From Brevundimonas vitisensis (GTDB lineage: Bacteria > Pseudomonadota > Alphaproteobacteria > Caulobacterales > Caulobacteraceae), in assembly GCF_016656965.1 (NCBI RefSeq), contig NZ_CP067977.1, positions 558,001-622,000 of the forward strand: DNA of 64,000 nucleotides, written 5' to 3'. The position numbers and the translations under genes were made by a program. How positions within the stretch are numbered: the stretch's first letter is position 1; each line of letters begins with the position of its first letter. This document shows, one piece after another, positions 1-9,816 of the stretch. The notes beneath the pieces are model-generated. The model made no database searches. It saw only the letters and a list, made by a program, of their open reading frames with translations, and was not told the origin of the DNA.

Positions 1-1283
<1,283 letters not shown>

Positions 1284-1302
1284 CCGGCGTGATCGTCAGA
1301 TC

Positions 1303-1923
1303 TCAGGAACAGCCTTCGACATACTGGATGCTGGGCCCGCCAGCGTGGATCGCCTGGACCGTGCCTTCCTGCCCGACCTCATAGACAATGCCCCTGGCAG
1401 CCGCATCGGTCACATAGGTGGCGGCTCCACCGCGGGTCCAGACGGTGATGTATTCGGACGGGGCGGCCGAATATTTGTGCGGGGTGACCGTGGCCTGGGC
1501 TCCATAGGCCGTCTTCACCGTGGCGGCCGTATCACCCAGCCCCAGGCCGCGATCGGTCTTGACCGTCGAATCGCGGATCAGGGAGATGCGAGTCAGGACG
1601 CCCTGCTCGATCATTACCAGCATACCTTCGGGTGCCCGCTCGGGACGGAACTGGTCACACTGCGCCGGCTCGGCCCCACCGACGCTGCCTGGATCCGAAT
1701 CGGGCCCCAGGGCGGCGTTCACCTCTGCCAGCGTCATGCCGATCCGCAGCGGGCCGAAGCCTTCGGACGTCAGAACATTGGCCTGCGCGGGGGTCGGCAT
1801 CGGGCCAGGGCTGGTGGCGGGAGGATTGACCGGCGCCTCGGACGGCGGCTGGGCCGGTTCGGACGGGCCACAGCCCACCAGGGCCAGTGCGGCAAGCGAG
1901 ACGAGGGACATTGAGCGGATCAT
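1303..1923 (-). CDS. Hypothetical lipoprotein
   Basis: A 206-residue protein of unknown function. It begins MIRSMSLVSLAALALVGC, a lipoprotein signal peptide whose lipobox cysteine is residue 18, followed by a Pro/Ala-rich linker to about residue 48. The globular part contains GFGPLRIGMTLAEV, a short pattern common in small outer-membrane-linked lipoproteins that begin with an 'IGMT' turn, but I cannot assign a family. I chose the ATG at 1923 because AGGAG sits just upstream and the signal peptide starts there; the open frame continues a further 24 codons. It lies between rpmF and eno on the same strand. Confidence 0.8.
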   Translation of the reverse strand: MIRSMSLVSLAALALVGCGPSEPAQPPSEAPVNPPATSPGPMPTPAQANVLTSEGFGPLRIGMTLAEVNAALGPDSDPGSVGGAEPAQCDQFRPERAPEGMLVMIEQGVLTRISLIRDSTVKTDRGLGLGDTAATVKTAYGAQATVTPHKYSAAPSEYITVWTRGGAATYVTDAAARGIVYEVGQEGTVQAIHAGGPSIQYVEGCS

Positions 1924-1993
1924 GGGACTCTCCTGAAGTCTTGAACCGCCCATAACGCACGAAAACGGCGCGCAGTTGACCCACGCGCCGTCC

Positions 1994-2019
1994 AAAACGT
2001 GATCAGACCCGTGGTCTGA
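1994..2019 (-). terminator. Possible rpmF terminator
   Basis: A 7-bp stem (TCAGACC at 2003-2009 with GGTCTGA at 2013-2019) lies just after the rpmF stop. On the minus strand it is followed within a few bases by a TTTT run. The short stem and displaced T-run make this a weak intrinsic terminator. Confidence 0.35.
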
Positions 2020-2025
2020 CGGCCC

Positions 2026-2208
2026 TTAGTCTTCCTTGGGCGTCAGGACCTGGCGACCGCGATAGGTGCCGGTCTTCAGGTCGATGTGGTGCGAACGACG
2101 CAGCTCGCCCGTGTCCTTGTCCTCGGTGTAGGGATTGGCTCCCAGCGAGTCATGGGCGCGGCGCATATTGCGACGCGACGGGGATACTTTGCGCTTCGGA
2201 ACGGCCAT
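2026..2208 (-). CDS. rpmF: 50S ribosomal protein L32
   Basis: This is L32, a 60-residue component of the large ribosomal subunit. It starts [20 protein letters not shown], the conserved L32 N-terminus with its basic block, and ends in the [11 protein letters not shown] segment typical of alphaproteobacteria. The zinc-ribbon cysteines found in some L32 proteins are absent, as in the related C-minus forms. It stands alone between the GNAT gene and the lipoprotein gene on the same strand, with 144 bases upstream in which I recognise no clear promoter. Confidence 0.98.
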   Translation of the reverse strand: MAVPKRKVSPSRRNMRRAHDSLGANPYTEDKDTGELRRSHHIDLKTGTYRGRQVLTPKED

Positions 2209-2352
2209 GTCCGTCTCTTCTCGTATTCAGGCGGCGCCGGCGAAGGCGCGAAAACAACAGCGGCGGCCCCAGTGTCCAACAAAAGAGGGACAGAGCCGCC
2301 ACGCGAGCCGGGGCTTATGCCCGAACCGTCGCCAGGATTCAAGGGTAGTCGC

Positions 2353-2886
2353 TCACCTCAGATCGCGGGTCAGCACGACAAAAGCCAGATCGTCCCTGAG
2401 GGGCAGGCCGAACCGGGGATCAGTCGCCGGAAAGGGCCGGTTCTCGCCCGTCAGACGATAGCCGCAGCGCTCATACCAGGCGATCAGTTCGGTTCGCTGC
2501 ACGATGACGGTCATCTCCATGATGCGGGCCGCGAATCGATCCCGCGCCACATCTTCGGCGGCGGCAATCAGGCGACGTCCCAGGCCGCCTCCCTGCCGGA
2601 CAGGGTCGACCGACAGCATGCCCAGATAGGCCAGGCCTTCGCCCTTGTCCGTCACCTGGACACACCCCACCAGATCGCCATCCCGTTCCGCCAGCAGGAT
2701 GAGCTGAGCCGGATCGGCGATGACCTGGGCCAGTCCCTCGACATCGATTCTCTGACCGTCCAGCAGGTCGGCCTCATGGGTCCAGCCACGGCGGGCGCTG
2801 TCACCTCGATAGGCTCCATGCACCAGGGGTTGGAGCCTCCCGATATCCTCCGCGGATGCCGTGCGGATGAGAAGGGCGTCAGTCAT
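2353..2886 (-). CDS. GNAT family N-acetyltransferase
   Basis: A 177-residue GCN5-related acetyltransferase that would move an acetyl group from acetyl-CoA to an amine; the substrate cannot be read from sequence. The fold signature is clear: LGMLSVDPVRQGGGLGRRLI carries the Q/R-x-x-G-x-G acetyl-CoA loop (here RQGGGLG), followed by a helix and then AWYERCGYRLTGE, the motif B region. Its start overlaps the end of the upstream FAD oxidoreductase by 8 bases, so the two are probably translated from one message beginning at lipA. Length is normal for a single-domain GNAT. Confidence 0.9.
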   Translation of the reverse strand: MTDALLIRTASAEDIGRLQPLVHGAYRGDSARRGWTHEADLLDGQRIDVEGLAQVIADPAQLILLAERDGDLVGCVQVTDKGEGLAYLGMLSVDPVRQGGGLGRRLIAAAEDVARDRFAARIMEMTVIVQRTELIAWYERCGYRLTGENRPFPATDPRFGLPLRDDLAFVVLTRDLR

Positions 2887-3991
2887 GACCCAACATGGCC
2901 GCCACGGCCTCGCCGATCGCCAGGGAACTGGTCAGGCCAGGGCTTTCGATACCGAACAGGGCAACCAGGCCGTCGATGCCATGATCGTCGCGGCCTTTCA
3001 GCTGGAAATCGGGCTGCGGCTCGCCCGGACCGTGCAGCTTGGGCCGGATGCCGGAATAGTCGGGCGTCAGGGCCCCTTCCGGCAGTCCGGGCCAGAACCG
3101 GCGGATATGCCGCTCGAACGCGACAACGCGCGTCGGATCGACGGCGTAATCCTCGACCTCCACCCATTCCAGGTCCGGGCCGAACACCCCCTGCCCGCCC
3201 AGGTCACGGCGATAGTGGGCCCCGGTCGAGCCGGGCACCGGCGGCGGATAGATCAATCGCTGGAACGGTGCCGCCCCCGTCAGCCGGAAATAGACGCCCT
3301 TGCCCAGATAACCCGCCGGAATGTCCTCGATCGGATAGTCTGCGATCCGCCGCGCCACCGCCTGGGATGACAGACCAGCAGCCGTGACCAGCAGCCGGGT
3401 CGTCACGGTGGTTCCCGCCTCTCCGCCCGCCTGCACGCGAAAGCCACCGCCCGGCAGGCGTTCGGCCCCTTCGAAAGGCGTATCCACCACGACCGAGCCG
3501 CCCGCATCCTCGATCTCGCCCTGCAGGGCCAGCATATAGCCGTGGCTGTCGAACAGGCCGCTCTCAGGCGACAGAATGGCGGCATGAGCGTTCAGGGCGG
3601 GCTCCAGCGCGCGCGCCTGGGCCCCGGTCAGATGCTCCAGCCCCTCGACGCCGTTGATCGTGGCCTGGTTGAAGATCGCCTCGATGTGGTCGACCTCATC
3701 CTCGGCCGTCGCCACAACCAGCTTGCCGCAGCGGCGATAGTCGATCTTGCGGCTGTCCAGAAAGGCATAAAGCGCCCGTCGCCCTTCGACGCAGAACCGC
3801 GCCTTCAGCGAGCCAGTCGGATAATAGAGACCGCCATGGATGACCTCGGAGTTGCGCGACGACACGCCCTGGCCGATGTGCGGCTCCTTCTCCAGCACCA
3901 GGACCGTCAGGCCGCGCCGCGACAGCGCCCGGCCGCAGGCCAGGCCCACGGCGCCCGCCCCCACCACGACGGCGTAGAAATCAAAGCTCAT
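2879..3991 (-). CDS. FAD-dependent oxidoreductase, L-2-hydroxyglutarate dehydrogenase type
   Basis: A 370-residue flavoprotein of the DAO/LhgO family. The N-terminal VVVGAGAVGLACGRALS is the dinucleotide-binding GxGxxG loop. The following SSRNSEVIHGGLYYPTGSLK block is characteristic of L-2-hydroxyglutarate oxidases and dehydrogenases, which return 2-hydroxyglutarate to 2-oxoglutarate and pass electrons to quinone. The C-terminal GIESPGLTSSLAIGEAV matches the FAD-binding tail. No signal peptide is seen. It overlaps the SRPBCC gene upstream by 4 bases and the GNAT gene downstream by 8. Substrate assignment is by family only; a related 2-hydroxyacid is possible. Confidence 0.88.
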   Translation of the reverse strand: MSFDFYAVVVGAGAVGLACGRALSRRGLTVLVLEKEPHIGQGVSSRNSEVIHGGLYYPTGSLKARFCVEGRRALYAFLDSRKIDYRRCGKLVVATAEDEVDHIEAIFNQATINGVEGLEHLTGAQARALEPALNAHAAILSPESGLFDSHGYMLALQGEIEDAGGSVVVDTPFEGAERLPGGGFRVQAGGEAGTTVTTRLLVTAAGLSSQAVARRIADYPIEDIPAGYLGKGVYFRLTGAAPFQRLIYPPPVPGSTGAHYRRDLGGQGVFGPDLEWVEVEDYAVDPTRVVAFERHIRRFWPGLPEGALTPDYSGIRPKLHGPGEPQPDFQLKGRDDHGIDGLVALFGIESPGLTSSLAIGEAVAAMLGHD

Positions 3992-4440
3992 GGCGTGCCA
4001 TAGCGGGCCTGCGCTTCGGCCTCGAACCGGCGGATCAGGGACGCGACCGCGCGATCGAAATTGGCGGTCAGCATGGCGTCGAGCAACGGCGATCGGAAGG
4101 CAAAATCGATCATGAACTCCAGCCGCGTCCCCGCAGGATCGGCGAAGAACTCCCAGCGATTGTTCAGCTTTTTGAACGGGCCGCGGATCAGTCCAACCTC
4201 GACCTTGGGCGTATGGCGGTCATGCCGGACCCAAGTCGAAAACCGCTCCTTCAGGAACGAGAACCCGACCCCGGCCTCGGCGTCCAGCACCGTGACGCCC
4301 GGCTCCTCCTCGCGCTCGTTCCAGACGCGCATGGCCGTGACCCAGGGCACGAACTCGGGATAGGCGCGCACGTCAGCGACCAGATCGGCCAGCTGGGTCG
4401 GCGTATAGGGCAGAATGCGGGTGACGCGGTGCAGGGGCAT
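3988..4440 (-). CDS. SRPBCC protein, COQ10/RatA-like ubiquinone-binding
   Basis: A 150-residue START-like protein. It begins MPLHRVTRILPYTPTQLADLVADV and contains YPEFVPWV, the hallmark of the COQ10/RatA family, then the RGPFKKLNNRWEF strand and a C-terminal amphipathic helix (LTANFDRAVASLIRRFEAEA). In mitochondria Coq10 binds ubiquinone and is needed for respiration; the E. coli homologue was also described as the RatA toxin. A quinone-handling role fits the neighbouring quinone-linked dehydrogenase. It lies about 135 bases after lipA, with a hairpin repeat in between. Confidence 0.9.
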   Translation of the reverse strand: MPLHRVTRILPYTPTQLADLVADVRAYPEFVPWVTAMRVWNEREEEPGVTVLDAEAGVGFSFLKERFSTWVRHDRHTPKVEVGLIRGPFKKLNNRWEFFADPAGTRLEFMIDFAFRSPLLDAMLTANFDRAVASLIRRFEAEAQARYGTP

Positions 4441-4448
4441 TTCAGTAT

Positions 4449-4503
4449 CCTTTCCCCCTTGCGGGGAAAGGTGGCAGGCAGAGCCTGACGGACAGGGGGA
4501 GCG
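4449..4503. repeat. GC-rich hairpin repeat, copy 1
   Basis: Between lipA and the SRPBCC gene, CTTTCCCC and GGGGAAAG form an 8-bp stem around a 5-nt loop (4450-4470). A second small stem, CAGGC/GCCTG, lies at 4476-4488. The pattern resembles the repeats at 9336, 13650 and 59431, all built around a C-rich/G-rich dyad. Confidence 0.6.
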
Positions 4504-4575
4504 AAAGCTCAGACGAGCTCGAGCGATCTTGCGGCAGGCTTTCGGATCGAGAGACGCCCAAAAACGTCATCAACC

Positions 4576-5538
4576 TCAACGCCGGTTCTGCCCTTCGCGG
4601 GCCGCCTTCAGCCGGGCGAAGTCGTCGCCGGCGTGGTGCGAGCTGCGGGTCAGGGGGCTGGACGATACCATCAGGAAGCCCTTAGCCCGGGCGATCGCCT
4701 CATAGGCCTTGAACTCTTCCGGCGTGACGAAACGGTCGATGGCGGCGTGCTTGCGGGTCGGCTGCAGATACTGGCCGATGGTGATGAAATCGACGCCCGC
4801 CGAACGCATGTCGTCCATCACCTGCATGACCTCTTCCTTGGTCTCGCCCAGGCCGACCATGATGCCGGACTTGGTGAACTGGTTGGGGTCGCGCTCCTTG
4901 ACCATCTGCAGCAGGCGCAGCGAATGGAAGTAGCGGGCGCCGGGACGTATCTTCAGATACAGCCGCGGCACGGTCTCCAGGTTGTGGTTGAAGACATCGG
5001 GGGCCGCGTCGATCATGACCTCGGCCGCGCCGTCTTTTCGCAGGAAGTCGGGGGTCAGGATCTCGATCGTGGTCTTGGGCGCCTGCAGGCGGATCTGGCG
5101 GACCACCTCGGCGAAGTGGGCGGCACCGCCGTCCGAGACATCGTCCCGGTCCACGCTGGTGATGACGACGTGGTTCAGGCCCAGCTGCGCCACCGCCAGA
5201 CCGACCTTGGCCGGTTCCTCAGGGTCCAGCGGCTGGGGCAGGCCCGTCTTGACGTTGCAGAAGGCGCAGGCCCGCGTGCAGGTGTCGCCCATGATCATCA
5301 GGGTGGCGTGCTTCTGGCTCCAGCACTCGCCGATGTTGGGACAGGCCGCCTCTTCGCAGACCGTCACCAGCCCCTTGGACCGCACGATCTCCTTGGTGGC
5401 ATTGTACTGCCCCGATCCCGGAGCCCTGACCCGCAGCCAGTCAGGCTTGCGCAGAATGGCCGTTTCCGGCCGATTCTGCTTCTCCGGGTGACGCAGTTCG
5501 GAGGGGCGCTTCGTCAGGGTGTCAATCAGGGTGACCAT
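4576..5538 (-). CDS. lipA: Lipoyl synthase
   Basis: A 320-residue radical-SAM enzyme that inserts two sulfurs into octanoyl chains on lipoyl domains of 2-oxoacid dehydrogenases and the glycine cleavage system. Both iron-sulfur clusters are visible: the auxiliary cluster [12 protein letters not shown] (Cys 61, 66, 72) and the radical-[11 protein letters not shown] (Cys 87, 91, 94). The C-terminal [10 protein letters not shown] carries the conserved arginine-serine pair. I chose the ATG at 5538 ([13 protein letters not shown]) because it matches the typical alphaproteobacterial N-terminus, although a longer frame reaches back to 5598. It appears to head the lipA-SRPBCC-oxidoreductase-GNAT series. 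Confidence 0.97.
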   Translation of the reverse strand: MVTLIDTLTKRPSELRHPEKQNRPETAILRKPDWLRVRAPGSGQYNATKEIVRSKGLVTVCEEAACPNIGECWSQKHATLMIMGDTCTRACAFCNVKTGLPQPLDPEEPAKVGLAVAQLGLNHVVITSVDRDDVSDGGAAHFAEVVRQIRLQAPKTTIEILTPDFLRKDGAAEVMIDAAPDVFNHNLETVPRLYLKIRPGARYFHSLRLLQMVKERDPNQFTKSGIMVGLGETKEEVMQVMDDMRSAGVDFITIGQYLQPTRKHAAIDRFVTPEEFKAYEAIARAKGFLMVSSSPLTRSSHHAGDDFARLKAAREGQNRR

Positions 5539-5695
5539 GGCAGGTCGGTATGTCGTCTTTCCGGACCCGGAAGGCAAGGCGGCGAAGCGCCTCCCCATCC
5601 CTCACGCAACGTAACGCATCTTTTCATTGCCGCCGTGCGCCTCTAGGTTCCGGGTCAGTGAATGACAGGGGTCGCCCGACGGCCCCGCACGGAGG

Positions 5696-7258
5696 ATGTC
5701 TTTGCGCGTTGCCCTTGACCCTAAGGCGAGCGAGGAATCGGTCTTCGACGCCCTGATCGCGGCGCGAGACCGTTACGGCGACAAGGAAATCCTGGAGGAC
5801 CAGGATCGCAAGCCCCTCACCTATACCGGACTGATCCGCGCGGCCTTCGTGCTGGGGCGCAAGATCGCGGCCATGACCCAGCCCGGCGAACGGGTCGGCA
5901 TCCTGTTGCCGTCCAGCATGGGGGTGGTGGTCACCTTCTATGGTCTGCACGCCTTCGGGCGGGTGCCGGTGATGCTGAACTTCACCTCGGGCGAGGCCAA
6001 TCTGAAGGCCGCGATCAAAGCCTCGGGCCTGACACGCGTGCTGACGGCTAAGCGCTTTATCGATCAGGCCAAGCTGGACGATCTGATCGTCGATCTGTCG
6101 ACCGTGGCCGAGATCGTCTGGCTGGACGATGTCCGCAAGACGATCGGCCTTCAGGACAAGCTGTTCGGCCTGATGGCGGGCCTGATGCCCCGCCGGTTCC
6201 GTGCGGCGACCGATCCGCACTCGCCCGGCGTGGTACTGTTCACCTCGGGCAGCTTCGGCGCGCCCAAGGGCGTGGTCCTCAGCCAGTCGAACCTGGTCAG
6301 CAACTGCCGCCAGGTCGCCACCCACATCAAGCTGGACCCCGACTGGGTCGTCTTCAATCCCCTGCCGACCTTCCACTGTTTCGGCCTGACCGGCGGGGCC
6401 CTGTTCCCCATCGTCAATGGGATGAAGGCGTTTCAGTACCCCTCGCCGCTGCATGCCAAGCAGATCACCGACCTGCTCGCCAAGCTGAACACGGCCATTC
6501 TGTTCGCCACCGACACCTTCCTGAACCAGTACGCCCGCGTCGCGGGGCCGGACGATTTCGGGACGCTGAAGTTCGTGGTGGCCGGGGCCGAACGGGTGCG
6601 CGACGAGACGCGGCATCTGTTCAACACCAAATTCGGCGGGGTGAAGCTGCTGGAAGGCTATGGCGCGACCGAGGCCGCGCCGGTGGTCGCCGTCAACCAC
6701 CCCGACCGCAACCGCCCCGGCACCGTCGGCCAGATCATGCCGGGCATGGAATACCGCATCGAACCCGTCCCCGGCATCACCGAGGGTGGGCGTCTGTTCC
6801 TGCGCGGTCCCAATGTGATGGAAGGCTATCTGTCGCCGACTGATCCGGACGTCATCGAGCCCCTGGAAGGCGGCTGGCACGATACCGGCGACATCGTCTC
6901 CATCGATGACGAGGACTACATCACCATCCTGGGCCGGGTGAAACGGTTCGCCAAGATCGGCGGCGAGATGGTCAGCCTGACGGCCGTGGAGGGCCTGGCC
7001 GCCGCCGTCTGGCCCGACGCGCGCCACGCCGTCGTCTCCATCGCCGACAGCCGCAAGGGCGAAAAACTGGTCCTGGTCACCGACTGCAAGGATGCCGACG
7101 TCGCCCGCATGGCCGAATGGGCGCGCGAACACGGGGCTCCCGAACTGGCCGTGCCGAAAAAGATCATGCGCGTAGCCGAGGTCCCGGTCCTGGGCACCGG
7201 CAAGACCGACTATGTCACCATCCAGAAGATGGCTGAGAGCGAAGCCAAGGCGGCCTGA
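5696..7258 (+). CDS. AMP-dependent acyl-CoA/acyl-ACP synthetase
   Basis: A 520-residue adenylate-forming enzyme that would activate a carboxylic acid with ATP and transfer it to CoA or ACP. Visible motifs: the P-loop FTSGSFGAPKGVVLS at 182-196 (usual TSGTTGxPKG, with Ser and Phe in place of the two Thr), EGYGATEAAP near 320, and the catalytic-lysine segment GTGKTDYV near 503. It resembles the ligase half of the Aas acyl-ACP synthetase more than generic FadD, but has no acyltransferase domain. The substrate is unknown. GGAGG directly abuts the ATG at 5696, while a TTG at 5702 sits 6 nt from it, so the true start may be two codons later. Confidence 0.88.
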   Translation: MSLRVALDPKASEESVFDALIAARDRYGDKEILEDQDRKPLTYTGLIRAAFVLGRKIAAMTQPGERVGILLPSSMGVVVTFYGLHAFGRVPVMLNFTSGEANLKAAIKASGLTRVLTAKRFIDQAKLDDLIVDLSTVAEIVWLDDVRKTIGLQDKLFGLMAGLMPRRFRAATDPHSPGVVLFTSGSFGAPKGVVLSQSNLVSNCRQVATHIKLDPDWVVFNPLPTFHCFGLTGGALFPIVNGMKAFQYPSPLHAKQITDLLAKLNTAILFATDTFLNQYARVAGPDDFGTLKFVVAGAERVRDETRHLFNTKFGGVKLLEGYGATEAAPVVAVNHPDRNRPGTVGQIMPGMEYRIEPVPGITEGGRLFLRGPNVMEGYLSPTDPDVIEPLEGGWHDTGDIVSIDDEDYITILGRVKRFAKIGGEMVSLTAVEGLAAAVWPDARHAVVSIADSRKGEKLVLVTDCKDADVARMAEWAREHGAPELAVPKKIMRVAEVPVLGTGKTDYVTIQKMAESEAKAA

Positions 7259-7341
7259 TCGTCAGGACTTGACGCCAACCGTAGCCGTTCCAAGCTGGCG
7301 GCAGGCTCCATCAAGGGAGTCGCGACGGGGAGGCCGCACCG

Positions 7342-7740
7342 ATGGCCCTGCTTTCAAATCTCGACGGACATGCATCCAAAATGCTGTCCGTGCTTCGCAT
7401 CATGTCGGGCCTGCTGTTCCTTCAGCACGGCACGGCCAAGGTCCTGGGCTTTCCGGCCGTCGAGGGCGTTCCCGGGCCAGGCTTCAGCCTGCCAGGCCTG
7501 TCAGGTCCGCTGGAACTGATCTTCGGCGCCCTGCTGGTGCTGGGCCTGTTCACCCGGCCGGTCGCCTTCCTGGCTGCGGGCTTCTGTGCCGTGGGGTACT
7601 GGTTCGCCCACGGGCCGCAGGGCTTCTTTCCTATCCTGAACGGGGGCGAGCTGATCGCCCTTTACTGCTTCGTGTTCCTTTATCTGGCCTTTGCGGGCCC
7701 TGGTCCCTGGTCGATCGACGCCCGGCTGAACCGGCGCTGA
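7342..7740 (+). CDS. DoxX family membrane protein
   Basis: A 132-residue inner-membrane protein with four hydrophobic segments. It shows the DoxX pattern: LRIMSGLLFLQHGTAKVLG near the N-terminus, a glycine-rich middle (GPLELIFGALLVLGLFTRP) and a tryptophan/proline-rich end. DoxX proteins are loosely linked to thiol and oxidative-stress metabolism, but this one's function is unknown. GGGGAGG lies 9 bases before the ATG. Its stop TGA at 7738-7740 abuts the stop of the convergent dioxygenase gene with no gap. Confidence 0.9.
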   Translation: MALLSNLDGHASKMLSVLRIMSGLLFLQHGTAKVLGFPAVEGVPGPGFSLPGLSGPLELIFGALLVLGLFTRPVAFLAAGFCAVGYWFAHGPQGFFPILNGGELIALYCFVFLYLAFAGPGPWSIDARLNRR

Positions 7741-8496
7741 TCAGCCGATCCGCACACCCGTCATCGAGATCGAGCCACCGTCGATGACGTCGTTGAAGAA
7801 GCTCACGTCGTCGCCCGGCATCGCCTGGGCGGCGACGTAGAGCAGCGGCAGATAGTGTTCGTCGGTCGGCACGCTCATCTGCGCGTCCTCGGCCAGGCCG
7901 ACCCAATCGATCAGGGCGTCGTGATCGCCGCGAACCAGCGCCGCCTTGACCGCCTCGTTGAAGCCGCTGGCCCAGGGATAGGCCTCGCCGCCCGCCCGTT
8001 TCCAGGTCCGCAGATTGTGCACGAAGTCGCCCGAACCGGCGATGACGACATTCTCGTCTCGCAGGGGTCGCAGAGCCTTGGCCAACGCATAATGCCCTCG
8101 CGCGTCCAGACGCCGGTCCAGCGACAGCTGAACCACCGGCACGTCCGCCTGGGGCCAGACGTGGGCCAGCACTGACCAGGTCCCGTGATCCAGGCCCCAC
8201 GCCTCGACCGGGACCGCGCCCGTCAGGGCTGCCACCCGCGCCGCAAGGGCCGGAGATCCCGGTGCCGGATACTGCATCGCATGCAGTTCGGCCGGAAACC
8301 CACCGAAATCATGAAGGGTTTCCGGCCGCGCCTGGGCGGTGACGCCCAGGCCCTGGGTTTCCCAATGGGCGGACACCATGACCACCCCCGCTGGCTTTCC
8401 GATGTCTACGCCCAGCTGCTGCCAGGCCTCGGCGAACGGCCCGCCCAAGGCATTCATAGGCGAGCCGTGACCAAAGAAGACAGCCGGGCGGCGCAT
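7741..8496 (-). CDS. DODA-type extradiol aromatic ring-opening dioxygenase
   Basis: A 251-residue member of the LigB superfamily, 4,5-DOPA dioxygenase (YgiD) branch. Likely metal ligands are in FFGHGSPMNAL, VSAHWET and GSGDFVHNLR. GLDHGTWSVL is the conserved block around the active-site histidine. Such enzymes open catecholic rings using a bound divalent metal; the natural substrate here is unknown. Its ATG overlaps the wrbA stop by one base (TGATG), so it is probably translated with WrbA, a quinone reductase, which suggests joint handling of quinones and catechols. Confidence 0.9.
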   Translation of the reverse strand: MRRPAVFFGHGSPMNALGGPFAEAWQQLGVDIGKPAGVVMVSAHWETQGLGVTAQARPETLHDFGGFPAELHAMQYPAPGSPALAARVAALTGAVPVEAWGLDHGTWSVLAHVWPQADVPVVQLSLDRRLDARGHYALAKALRPLRDENVVIAGSGDFVHNLRTWKRAGGEAYPWASGFNEAVKAALVRGDHDALIDWVGLAEDAQMSVPTDEHYLPLLYVAAQAMPGDDVSFFNDVIDGGSISMTGVRIG

Positions 8497-9098
8497 CAGC
8501 CGAACAGCTTCTTGGCCGTCTCGGCCACATGGCGACCCTGGAAGCGGGCACCTTCCAGCTCGTTGTCGCTGGGCATGCGCGAGCCGTCACCGCCGGTGAT
8601 GGTGGTTGCGCCATAGGGCGAGCCGCCGGTGATCTCATCCATCCGCAGCTGGCCCTGCCAGGCATAGGGCAGGCCCGCCACCAGCATGCCGTGATGCAGC
8701 AGCGTCTGGATCAGGCCGATCAGCGTCGTCTCCTGTCCGCCATGCTGGGTCGCCGTGGCGGTGAAGGCCGAGCCGACCTTGCCGACGAGCTTGCCCTGGA
8801 ACCACAGGCCGCCGGTCTGATCGAGAAAGTTGCGCATCTGCGAGGCGACCGTGCCGAACCGCGTGCCCGCGCCGATGATGATGGCGTCATAATCGGCCAG
8901 TTCGTCGACCGTGGCGATCGGTGCCGCCTGATCCAGCTTGTAGCCACTGGACCTTGCCAGTTCCTCGGGCACCAGTTCGGGCACGCGCTTGATGTCCACG
9001 ACCGTCCCTTCCACCGAGCGGGCACCCTCGGCCACCGCCTGGGCCATCGCCTCCAGATGGCCGTAGGTGGAATGATAGAGAACCAGAACCTTGGACAT
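8496..9098 (-). CDS. wrbA: NAD(P)H:quinone oxidoreductase, WrbA type
   Basis: A 200-residue flavodoxin-like FMN enzyme that reduces quinones by two electrons. The N-terminal [16 protein letters not shown] is the FMN phosphate-binding loop; [23 protein letters not shown] and [15 protein letters not shown] are WrbA signatures; [10 protein letters not shown] closes the family pattern. I chose the ATG at 9098, preceded by AGGAG at a normal distance; the frame extends further upstream through non-coding-looking sequence. It is translationally coupled to the downstream dioxygenase. Confidence 0.96.
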   Translation of the reverse strand: MSKVLVLYHSTYGHLEAMAQAVAEGARSVEGTVVDIKRVPELVPEELARSSGYKLDQAAPIATVDELADYDAIIIGAGTRFGTVASQMRNFLDQTGGLWFQGKLVGKVGSAFTATATQHGGQETTLIGLIQTLLHHGMLVAGLPYAWQGQLRMDEITGGSPYGATTITGGDGSRMPSDNELEGARFQGRHVAETAKKLFG

Positions 9099-9315
9099 GA
9101 CTACGCTCCTGAATAATAGGTCGCCGTTCTGCAACAGCGTCAGTAGCGATTTATGTCGCAAGCTTGCGGGCGCAAGGGCTGAGCGTCGAAAATCTGGCAA
9201 CTTTCGTCCTTCTCCCGTTGCAAGCGAAGGTGGGCCCGCAGGGCTCCGATGAGGGGTCTGTGTCGTCAGGTCCGCTGTCCGAAGGGAGGTGCCACCTCTG
9301 GCAACCCCTGAACCG

Positions 9316-9816
9316 TCACGCGCTGCGTGCCGACTTCTCCCCCGAGGGGAGAGGGGCACGTCCAGTAGGGAACGGAGAGACCCGGTCGTAGAAGGCGCGA
9401 TCCGCCGGTACGCGCGCACCGCGCCCTGCCATGAAGCAATGCTGCACCACCATGGCCTGTTGCTCGATGTTCAACCCGTTCCAGCCGCAGGCATCGTCGA
9501 CCGGATAGACATAGGCCGCCGCGCTGAAGCCGGCCTTCAGCTTGGCCCACAGCAGTTGTGTTCCGGTCTGAGCCTGCCAGACATGAACCAGCTCATGGAT
9601 CAGCACAGCCTGGGCGTTCAGGGGGGCGGCGGCAAAGTCACCGTGCATCTGGGCGCGGGGCCAGACAATCCAGTCCCGGCCGAACCACCGGCCCGGCACG
9701 AAGGCGAGGAACACCGGCCAGGGCGCGCTGAAAATCCGCACCCGGTCCAGCGCCAGTCGGTCGCCGAACACCTCCCGGGCCAGCCCGCGCTCGCCGGGTG
9801 TCAGGGCGCGGATCAC
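9316..9816 (-). CDS. HELVH-motif protein, predicted zinc metalloprotease-like
   Basis: A 166-residue protein with IHELVHVWQ at residues 73-81, an HExxH zinc-binding motif in the context seen in proteins loosely annotated as 'Vgr-related' in Caulobacterales. No signal peptide is seen. I prefer the GTG at 9816, which overlaps the upstream peptidase's stop as GTGA and gives the sensible N-terminus [19 protein letters not shown]; an ATG at 9852 is also open. The last ~20 residues (from [12 protein letters not shown]) are encoded by a GC-rich hairpin repeat, so the native C-terminus may have been replaced or extended. Substrate and location are unknown. Confidence 0.72.
   Translation of the reverse strand: MIRALTPGERGLAREVFGDRLALDRVRIFSAPWPVFLAFVPGRWFGRDWIVWPRAQMHGDFAAAPLNAQAVLIHELVHVWQAQTGTQLLWAKLKAGFSAAAYVYPVDDACGWNGLNIEQQAMVVQHCFMAGRGARVPADRAFYDRVSPFPTGRAPLPSGEKSARSA
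9336..9361. repeat. GC-rich hairpin repeat, copy 2, inside a gene end
   Basis: TCTCCCC (9336-9342) pairs with GGGGAGA (9346-9352) around CGA. It resembles the other repeat copies but lies within the last codons of the HELVH protein gene. Confidence 0.5.

Noticed and set aside
5624..7132. A 502-codon minus-strand frame
   Set aside because: It is antisense to the AMP-dependent ligase, which has clear motifs.
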